From JAGTVG01 sp964389805 (GTDB lineage: Bacteria; Bacteroidota; Bacteroidia; Cytophagales; Cyclobacteriaceae): a stretch of 5,398 bases of DNA. This document shows positions 1-5,398 of this stretch, one piece after another; position 1 is the stretch's first letter, and each line of letters opens with the position of its first letter. Made by a program: the position numbers and the translations under genes. Location of the stretch: the NCBI GenBank assembly GCA_964389805.1, contig CAYMFU010000041.1:1-5398 (forward strand), read 5' to 3'. A model generated the notes under the pieces. The model was not told where the DNA came from. It did no database searches and saw only the letters and a program-made list of their open reading frames with translations.

Positions 1-575
1 TTGCCATAAGTGAATATACTCTTAAACTTGATCCATTGGATCCAGCCCCATATATGGAATTGGGGGCGGCGTATTGGTGGAATGGTCAGAAAGAAAAGGC
101 CTATGAATTATACATGAAGGGCCTGGAACTGCAACCTGATCTCTGGAATTTCAATCGCTTGTTGTCAGTATATTACCTCGAGAAAGGAACAAATTATCAA
201 TTCATTCATGACTATTGTGATGGAGAACTAAAAGGAGACAGTGTTGATTTGCAGAAAGTAGGAGCGGGTGCACTGGGTGATGTTGGATGTTTTATGGCGC
301 AGATGGGGAACTCGGATGAAGCTGTACGGATGCTTAATGAGCTGACCAGAAGGGTTGATGCGGGTGAAGAAGATATATCATATATGTGGTTGGGCTTGCT
401 ATACTACGTGTTGGGTGAAATAGAAACAGCTGTTGATTTCCTGGAGCTTAGTTATGAGGTAAGAGAACCATTTATGTTCATCATCAATATAGTTCCTGAA
501 TTTAATGATGAGGAATTACGTTCGAATCCTAGATTTCAAGCCTTAATCAGGAAACTGGGTTTCGAAGCTGGCTGA
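1..575 (+). CDS. TPR-repeat protein, C-terminal part only (5' end outside the window)
   Basis: The reading frame is open from the window edge (first full codon at position 3) to a TGA at 573-575, giving about 190 visible residues. No start codon is needed inside the window; the TTG at 36 is internal to a TPR helix. One clean 34-residue TPR unit is encoded at about 39-140, running from DPAPYMELG to GLELQPD. Two weaker helical pairs follow: one around 'GCFMAQMGNSDEAVRML' and one around 'YMWLGLLYYVLGEIETAVDFL'. The protein ends with 'LRSNPRFQALIRKLGF' (about 516-563). A tail of this kind (R-S-x-P-R-F-x-x-L-x-x-x-x-G) is commonly seen at the end of TPR regions in TolB-like, cyclase-like, CadC-like and kinase-linked signalling proteins. 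TPRs are protein-interaction scaffolds. By inference this is a regulatory or signalling protein next to the transporter operon, but the defining N-terminal domain is missing, so the function stays open. It is separated from the next gene by 155 bp. Confidence 0.85.
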   Translation, partial: AISEYTLKLDPLDPAPYMELGAAYWWNGQKEKAYELYMKGLELQPDLWNFNRLLSVYYLEKGTNYQFIHDYCDGELKGDSVDLQKVGAGALGDVGCFMAQMGNSDEAVRMLNELTRRVDAGEEDISYMWLGLLYYVLGEIETAVDFLELSYEVREPFMFIINIVPEFNDEELRSNPRFQALIRKLGFEAG

Positions 576-605
576 AAATCTGTGGAACAATGAAATCATA
601 CAGCA

Positions 606-653
606 ATTGATTTAGGTTTATATATTCCGGTTCTTACTAGTAATTAAATCAAT
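606..653. repeat. Inverted repeat ATTGATTTA/TAAATCAAT in the intergenic gap
   Basis: A perfect 9-bp inverted repeat lies at 606-614 and 645-653, with 30 bases between the arms. The arms are almost entirely A/T, and no T-run follows the second arm, so this does not look like a classical intrinsic terminator. It lies about 30 bp after the TPR gene stop and about 78 bp before the susC-like start, where an operator or a leader structure would be plausible. The repeat is seen directly; any function is inference, and in AT-rich DNA such a repeat may occur by chance. Confidence 0.5.
634..643. repeat. 10-bp perfect palindrome TTACTAGTAA
   Basis: TTACTAGTAA is identical to its own reverse complement and sits inside the loop of the 606-653 inverted repeat. 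Palindromes of this size are typical half-site pairs for dimeric DNA-binding proteins, and the position upstream of the transporter operon fits an operator. There is no second copy elsewhere in the gap, and no known regulator motif is recognised. Existence is certain; function is speculative. Confidence 0.45.
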
Positions 654-730
654 ACACATGCTTTTCCGCCCTCTAAAAATTAATTCTCTATCTATGCTAA
701 GATTCAAGATTCATTTTTTCACTCAGGCTC

Positions 731-3700
731 ATGTATTTCATAAAACGTCTATCCCAACTGGTCGTTCTTGCAGGGCTGGGACTGGCCCCACTTTTTGGCC
801 AGACCAGGACCATAACAGGAAATGTTACTTCTTCCCTTGATGAACAGGCTCTTCTTACCGGAGCTACTGTTCATGTAAAGGATTCCGATACCGGAACTAC
901 TACCGACGCAAATGGAAATTACTCCATCACTGTTCCCCCGGATGCCACAACCCTTGTTTTTTCCTATGCAGGGATGACAAAGGTAGAGGCAGAAATCAAT
1001 GACCGCACCATTATTGATGTGGTCATGGAACCCGAAATTATTGGCCTGGATGAAGTTGTTATTACCACCGGGTACAATATTAAAAGGAGTTCCAGAAGCT
1101 CGACCTCATTAACTCAATTTTTAGAAGGTGAGCAGGTGAATGTGGTTCGCCAGACAAATATTAACAGTGCGCTGGCAGGCAAAGTCTCCGGGATACAATT
1201 TCGCGGGCAGCCAGGCATAATACTTGACCGGACAGGCTCCATCCGCCTGCGTGGAGATGGGGGCTTTGGCACGGGAAACAGTGTCAAGTATGTAGTGGAT
1301 GGCACTATACTGCCTAATTCAGCTGATATTCTTCTGGATGATATCGAGGATATCTCTGTTGCTTCAGGTCCGTCTGCATCAGCCATCCTGGGTTCCCAGG
1401 GTGCCGATGGGGCCATTATTATCACTACGAAGAAAGAAAGGTCAGGCGAAAACAGAGATTGGGGTGTTGAAGTCAATCTGGGTGTAATGACATCCTCAGT
1501 ATATTTATTACCGGAATACCAGAATGATTATGCTGGCGGCCTGGGTGATTCATTGACCCAATACCTTTGGGCTGGTACCGATCCCATAGAATGGCAGGCA
1601 CTGGATGGAAAATACTATCAGGATTATAATAACGATCAGAGTTGGGGTCCTAAAATGGAGGGCCAGGAATATATACCCTGGTATTCCTGGTATCCAGGGT
1701 CAAAATACACCGGGACCACTGCCTGGCTGGTTCCTCAACCGGATAATGTAAGGGATTTTTATGAAAGAGGCTGGACCTTCAATAACAACATTGCTTTTAC
1801 CAAAGATGGTGAACAGTATAATATCCGTGCCATAGTTGGAAGATATACTGTAAATGGCAATCTTCCGGGATCTTCATTAGACAGAACGAATTTTACATTA
1901 AAGGGTTCCTATGATCTGGGTAAGAAACTTACTTTTAGTGCAAATGTGAATTATTTTACCACACTGATCAACGGGGAGTATAACGACTGGATAAATAATC
2001 AGAGTTCAGGTTATCTAAATACCTTCTTTCACAGAAATATTGATATGAATATCATGGAGGAACTCAGGGAGCTGAAGACGCCAGATGGTATTTTTGCAAG
2101 CTGGAATCATGCAAACCCAAATACTTATGATCCTGATAATCCTGGAGATTTTTATAAAGCAAATTATTACTATAACAGTTATACCTTTTTTGACAACATT
2201 GAACTGCCCTCCAGATCTGACCGTATTTACGGGAACTTTGCACTGGCCTACCAGATCATTAACGATCTAAGCATTAAAATCACTTATCGAAGGTACCAAA
2301 CCAATGGCTGGAGGGAAGAAAAGTACAACACAGACCTTTACAATAGCCAGTTGAATGCTGTCGAATGGTGGGGTAATCCAAAAGCAAAAGGATACTACTC
2401 TACATACACAACTTACGCATCACGTGAAAACCTGGAAAGCCTGCTCTCTTTCAATAAGAGGATTGGAGATTTCACAATCAATGCGGATGCCGGTTCTGAT
2501 TTTTTCCGTGCAATTTCCAAATCCAACGGGGCCAATACAGTAAATGGATTGGTAGTGCCAGACCTCTTTGCTGTGGAGAATTCTGTGGATCAACCCCATA
2601 TTTCAAATATCCGGACCAATGAAAAATACAGGGCCCTGTTCCTTCGCGGCGATGTGGGTTTCAGGAATTATATATTCGGAGAATTCACACTGCGAAATGA
2701 CTGGTATTCTTCCTTACCACCAGACAACAATGCGATTTTTTCCAAATCCTTTGGACTTGGATGGGTATTCAGCAATCAGCTTAATCTCCCTTTCCTGAAT
2801 TTTGGAAAAGTGCGTATTTCCTGGGGAGAAATACCAACAGCCATCCCCATATATATTTATCCAGGTTCAGAATACAGTTACAGTCTGTATAAATGGAACG
2901 ACAATCTACTTACAAGCACCCCGGATTTCCTGGTGGACAGTACCATACATGGAGCTGTTAAGACACAGATGGAGCTGGGAATGGATGCCCGCTTCCTGGG
3001 TAACCGGATCGGTTTTTCAGCCACATACTGGAGCGGAACCGAAAAGGATGTTCCCTATCCTGTGACCATTGCCGGCTACAGCGGATATACCACCAGGTAC
3101 ATGAATACGGGCGAGATCAGCAAACAGGGGCTGGATCTCACCTTAAATGTCAGGGCTGTATCAACACGAAACCTGACATATGATATTGATGCTGTTTTTT
3201 CTTATCTGATTAAGAACGAGGTGGTGGATATCGATAACTCGGACGATACCATAACTGGATTTCTGGTTCAGTACCCAGCTGATTTGGATTTCTGGAATTT
3301 GGCTCCCAGTTTAACTCAAGAGGAAGGACAGCCCTGGGGTATTCTTAAAGGACAGGGCATGAAAATGTGGGAAGGAAAACCGATTTTAGATGATGAAGGC
3401 AAATATTTGGATACCATGAAGATTTTTGGCAGTGTCTTGCCAAAAATTACAGGAGGATTCCAGAATACCTTCAGGATACTAGGGAAAATAACAGTGACAG
3501 CAAACCTGGATTACCAGGTGGGCGGCAAGTACTACTCTCTGTCAAGTTGGGCTGGGTCCTGGGCCGGGGTATTGGCTAAAACAGCCGGTATAAATGATCT
3601 GGGGAATCCCTTAAGAGACCCGGTGGATAAAAATGATCCCGATCTTTTATACCTACCCGGTGATGAAGCAACCCCGGAGACCGGGGGAATTCACATCAGC

Positions 3701-4042
3701 GGAGTCAATGAAAATTATGAGGAAGTTGACTATTATGTGGATGCATTCGAGTATTACAATACCTATTTAAGAGATGCAGCTATTTATGATCCATATGTAT
3801 TCGATCTTAGCTATGTAAAACTACGTGAACTAAGCATTGGATATGATTTCCGGCTTGAGAAGAATCCTGAACTCAGCCGATATATACGGGATATCCGAAT
3901 CAGCTTATACGCCCTGAATCTATGGCTGATCTATGCAAAGAACCGGGATTTTGATCCTTCGGAAATATCCAGAACAGGAGGAGAATGGAGTCAGTTCCCC
4001 GGAACAAGATCTTTTGGTATAAATATGAAAGTTAACTTCTAA
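731..4042 (+). CDS. SusC/RagA-family TonB-linked outer-membrane transporter
   Basis: This intact 1103-residue protein imports a substrate across the outer membrane, powered by TonB-ExbBD, in complex with the SusD-like lipoprotein encoded next. Residues 1-23 form a signal peptide (basic 'KR' at 5-6, hydrophobic stretch, probable cleavage LFG|Q). Residues about 26-102 match the carboxypeptidase-regulatory-like beta-sandwich common in SusC proteins ('ITGNV', 'TDANGNYSITVP', 'LVFSYAGM'). A TonB-box-like 'DEVVITTGY' is at 107-115. The plug spans about 122-235 and carries the SusC signature in diverged form ('YVVDGTILP' at 188-196, then 'DDIEDISVASGPSASAILG' and 'GADGAIIITTKK'). The rest is the barrel, with the usual late motif 'YVKLRELSIGY' (1028-1038) and a terminal aromatic 'NMKVNF'. 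Length is normal for the family. ATG 731 is chosen because the frame has a stop at 698-700, no earlier ATG, and the signal peptide begins here. No Shine-Dalgarno is evident, as is common in Bacteroidota. The substrate is not predictable from the sequence. Confidence 0.96.
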   Translation: MYFIKRLSQLVVLAGLGLAPLFGQTRTITGNVTSSLDEQALLTGATVHVKDSDTGTTTDANGNYSITVPPDATTLVFSYAGMTKVEAEINDRTIIDVVMEPEIIGLDEVVITTGYNIKRSSRSSTSLTQFLEGEQVNVVRQTNINSALAGKVSGIQFRGQPGIILDRTGSIRLRGDGGFGTGNSVKYVVDGTILPNSADILLDDIEDISVASGPSASAILGSQGADGAIIITTKKERSGENRDWGVEVNLGVMTSSVYLLPEYQNDYAGGLGDSLTQYLWAGTDPIEWQALDGKYYQDYNNDQSWGPKMEGQEYIPWYSWYPGSKYTGTTAWLVPQPDNVRDFYERGWTFNNNIAFTKDGEQYNIRAIVGRYTVNGNLPGSSLDRTNFTLKGSYDLGKKLTFSANVNYFTTLINGEYNDWINNQSSGYLNTFFHRNIDMNIMEELRELKTPDGIFASWNHANPNTYDPDNPGDFYKANYYYNSYTFFDNIELPSRSDRIYGNFALAYQIINDLSIKITYRRYQTNGWREEKYNTDLYNSQLNAVEWWGNPKAKGYYSTYTTYASRENLESLLSFNKRIGDFTINADAGSDFFRAISKSNGANTVNGLVVPDLFAVENSVDQPHISNIRTNEKYRALFLRGDVGFRNYIFGEFTLRNDWYSSLPPDNNAIFSKSFGLGWVFSNQLNLPFLNFGKVRISWGEIPTAIPIYIYPGSEYSYSLYKWNDNLLTSTPDFLVDSTIHGAVKTQMELGMDARFLGNRIGFSATYWSGTEKDVPYPVTIAGYSGYTTRYMNTGEISKQGLDLTLNVRAVSTRNLTYDIDAVFSYLIKNEVVDIDNSDDTITGFLVQYPADLDFWNLAPSLTQEEGQPWGILKGQGMKMWEGKPILDDEGKYLDTMKIFGSVLPKITGGFQNTFRILGKITVTANLDYQVGGKYYSLSSWAGSWAGVLAKTAGINDLGNPLRDPVDKNDPDLLYLPGDEATPETGGIHISGVNENYEEVDYYVDAFEYYNTYLRDAAIYDPYVFDLSYVKLRELSIGYDFRLEKNPELSRYIRDIRISLYALNLWLIYAKNRDFDPSEISRTGGEWSQFPGTRSFGINMKVNF

Positions 4043-4044
4043 TG
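4040..4044 (+). promoter_or_regulatory. TAATG stop/start overlap joining the susC-like and susD-like genes
   Basis: The TAA stop of the transporter gene (4040-4042) shares its last A with the ATG of the lipoprotein gene (4042-4044). There is no strong ribosome binding site upstream; only a weak GAAAG is present at about 4027-4031. The arrangement implies one mRNA and suggests that ribosomes finishing the first gene restart on the second. That would tie the amounts of the two partner proteins together. The overlap is seen directly; coupling is inferred. Confidence 0.75.
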
Positions 4045-5398
4045 AAAACTACAAAAGCATATTCCATAATAGCAAGCATTTTGGTAGTTCTTACCTTAAC
4101 CACTTGTGAGAAAATGGGTGATTTTGGGGATACCAATGTGAATCCTTCAGTTGTCAGCTATCCTGAAACCTCAGCATTATTAACCAAGGTTCTTTCTGGC
4201 TTAGGTGAATTCTCCACTCCCGAAGTTGGTCCGGGAAATCTTTCATTCCCTGCTGGTATATTCTGTCAGTATTTTGCCGAAAACAATTTTATTTACTACG
4301 GTACATATGAAGATGAAGATGTAACACACTCTCCAATGGGCCATTACTCAGGAGATTTATATGACCTGCAGAACATCATTAATCTGAACAGTGATGAATC
4401 CACAAAAGCTGAGGCAGATAAATATGGGCCCAATGAAAACCAGATTGCCATTGCCAGAATACTCAAAGTATATATTTACTGGGTAATTACCGATTGTTGG
4501 GGTGATATTCCCTATAGTGATGCGCTAAAAGAAAACAGTAATGTCAGCTACGACACACAGGAAGTCATTTATAAGGACCTGTTGAATGAGTTAGAAGAAG
4601 TGGTTGAACAATCTTTGTCTGAAAATATTGTTGAAGGAGATATTGTTTATAATGGCGATATCACAAAATGGAAAAGACTGGCCAACTCAATGAGGATGTT
4701 GATCTCGCTCAGGCTCTCAAAGCAGTATCCAATGACAGGAGATTTTGCTGCCAGCCAGTTCAGATCCGCTCTTGAACACGAAGCAGGCCACATAGAAACC
4801 AATGAAGAAAATTTTCAGATTGATTATCCCGGTGGAATCTTTAAAAATCCCTATTTCGATTTGTACGAAAATTCTATCGGTTATTTGGGAGAGAGTGCCA
4901 CTATGACAACTCTACTGGGTTCATTGAATAATGATCTGCGGCAAACAGTGTTTGGTGCTGATGCATCTGGTGCACCCTCTGATTTGGGGATCCCGGTAGG
5001 TATTAAATATCCGGATAATGCGAATTGGTGCGAAGCAAATCCCACCTACTGTTATATTCTGCATCCCGACTATCGTGAACAATCCGATCCCTTATATATC
5101 ATCACTGCATCCCAGGTGTTGCTTGCCCGCGCAGAAGCTGCTGACCGGGGTTGGACCACGGAAACGTCAAATACCGGTGCGCTGTACCGGGAGGGTATTA
5201 CCCAATCGTTCCTACAATGGGGACTGTCAGCCCCTGATTCTGCATACTTTAGCCAAGCCAATGTAGCACTACCTGAACCACCGGGAACGGGAGCTAATAT
5301 TGCGCTGATTGCAACTCAACAGTATATAGCATTTTACCCCAGTGGAGTACAGGGTTGGTGTAACTGGAGAAGAACAGGTTATCCTGTACTTCAACCGG
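4042..5398 (+). CDS. SusD/RagB-family nutrient-binding outer-membrane lipoprotein (SusD-like_2 type), 3' end cut by the window
   Basis: The frame is open for 452 codons from ATG 4042 to the window edge with no stop. The protein is the surface substrate-binding lid for the SusC-like barrel encoded just upstream. Residues 1-21 form a lipoprotein signal peptide (K2, K5, hydrophobic 9-19) ending in 'LTTC', with C22 as the likely lipidated cysteine; Thr at the -1 position is less usual than Ala, Gly or Ser. Family marks are 'YWVITDCWGDIPYSDAL' (about 146-162), 'SQVLLARAEAADRGW' (357-371), 'IATQQYIAFYP' near 423-433 and 'WCNWRRTGYPVLQP' (439-452). The W-x-x-W-R-R-T-G-Y-P block is typical of the SusD-like_2 branch close to its C-terminus, so probably only some tens of residues are missing. 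Mature cysteines at 75, 152, 330, 337 and 440 are notable. Acidic residues after C22 (E23, D27, D30) could act in surface export, which is inference. Ligand class is unknown. Confidence 0.95.
   Translation, partial: MKTTKAYSIIASILVVLTLTTCEKMGDFGDTNVNPSVVSYPETSALLTKVLSGLGEFSTPEVGPGNLSFPAGIFCQYFAENNFIYYGTYEDEDVTHSPMGHYSGDLYDLQNIINLNSDESTKAEADKYGPNENQIAIARILKVYIYWVITDCWGDIPYSDALKENSNVSYDTQEVIYKDLLNELEEVVEQSLSENIVEGDIVYNGDITKWKRLANSMRMLISLRLSKQYPMTGDFAASQFRSALEHEAGHIETNEENFQIDYPGGIFKNPYFDLYENSIGYLGESATMTTLLGSLNNDLRQTVFGADASGAPSDLGIPVGIKYPDNANWCEANPTYCYILHPDYREQSDPLYIITASQVLLARAEAADRGWTTETSNTGALYREGITQSFLQWGLSAPDSAYFSQANVALPEPPGTGANIALIATQQYIAFYPSGVQGWCNWRRTGYPVLQP

Noticed and set aside
576..605. 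Intrinsic terminator directly after the TPR gene
   Set aside because: No GC-rich stem followed by a T-run is present in this stretch. Whether transcription from the TPR gene continues into the transporter operon cannot be decided from sequence.
613..696. Possible Bacteroidota -7 promoter boxes (TAnnTTTG-like): TAGGTTTA at 613-620 and TATCTATG at 689-696
   Set aside because: Each matches only five of the six fixed positions, neither has a convincing TTTG-type -33 element at proper spacing, and such partial matches are expected by chance in 155 bp of AT-rich sequence.
701..713. Direct repeat GATTCA-A-GATTCA just upstream of the transporter start
   Set aside because: The 6-bp repeat is short, has no further copies and has no known motif, so it is most simply chance.
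658..840. A 60-codon + strand ORF covering the end of the intergenic gap and the start of the transporter gene
   Set aside because: It overlaps the transporter's signal-peptide coding region in another frame, and its product shows no recognisable family, signal or repeat features. The downstream frame is clearly the real one.
1114..1476. A 120-codon ORF on the - strand inside the transporter gene
   Set aside because: It lies wholly antisense to the conserved plug domain, and its translation is low in complexity and matches nothing recognisable. It is best explained as a shadow of the + strand codons. Antisense RNAs are known at some SusCD loci, but nothing here identifies a promoter for one.
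5018..5266. Overlapping small ORFs on both strands (5018-5266 + and 5070-5261 -)
   Set aside because: Both lie inside the SusD-like coding frame, which carries clear family motifs across this interval, so they are out-of-frame shadows.

Overview
The window looks like part of a nutrient-uptake locus from a member of the Bacteroidota. The evidence is a complete SusC/RagA-type TonB-dependent outer-membrane transporter followed directly by a SusD/RagB-type surface lipoprotein. This pair is characteristic of that phylum. The lack of clear Shine-Dalgarno sequences and the moderately AT-rich composition also fit. I cannot place it below phylum level.

Layout, all on the + strand. (1) Positions 1-575 hold the 3' end of a tetratricopeptide-repeat (TPR) protein whose start lies upstream of the window. 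Its C-terminal motif resembles the tail of TolB-like, cyclase-like or HTH-linked TPR signalling proteins, so it could be a regulator, but its N-terminal domain is not visible. (2) Positions 576-730 are a 155-bp AT-rich gap with a 9-bp inverted repeat (606-614/645-653) that encloses a perfect 10-bp palindrome (634-643). The promoter of the transporter operon probably lies here, but I cannot assign its boxes. (3) Positions 731-4042 encode an intact 1103-residue SusC-like protein: signal peptide, carboxypeptidase-regulatory-like domain, plug and 22-strand-type barrel. (4) Positions 4042-5398 encode a SusD-like lipoprotein of the SusD-like_2 ('nutrient-binding outer membrane lipoprotein') type. 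It starts inside the susC stop codon (TAATG) and is cut by the window end after 452 codons, probably only tens of residues short of its C-terminus.

The two main genes should work as one machine. The SusD-like lipoprotein sits as a lid over the SusC-like barrel, captures a substrate at the cell surface, and the barrel imports it using TonB/proton-motive energy. The substrate (glycan, peptide or other) cannot be deduced, because no glycoside hydrolase, lyase, peptidase or other degradative gene is in the window.

I found no RNA gene, mobile element, CRISPR array or recognisable novel system. The most interesting points are the structured intergenic region, the 1-nt stop/start overlap, the cysteine-rich character of the SusD-like protein and its slightly atypical lipobox, and the possible regulatory link with the truncated TPR gene.
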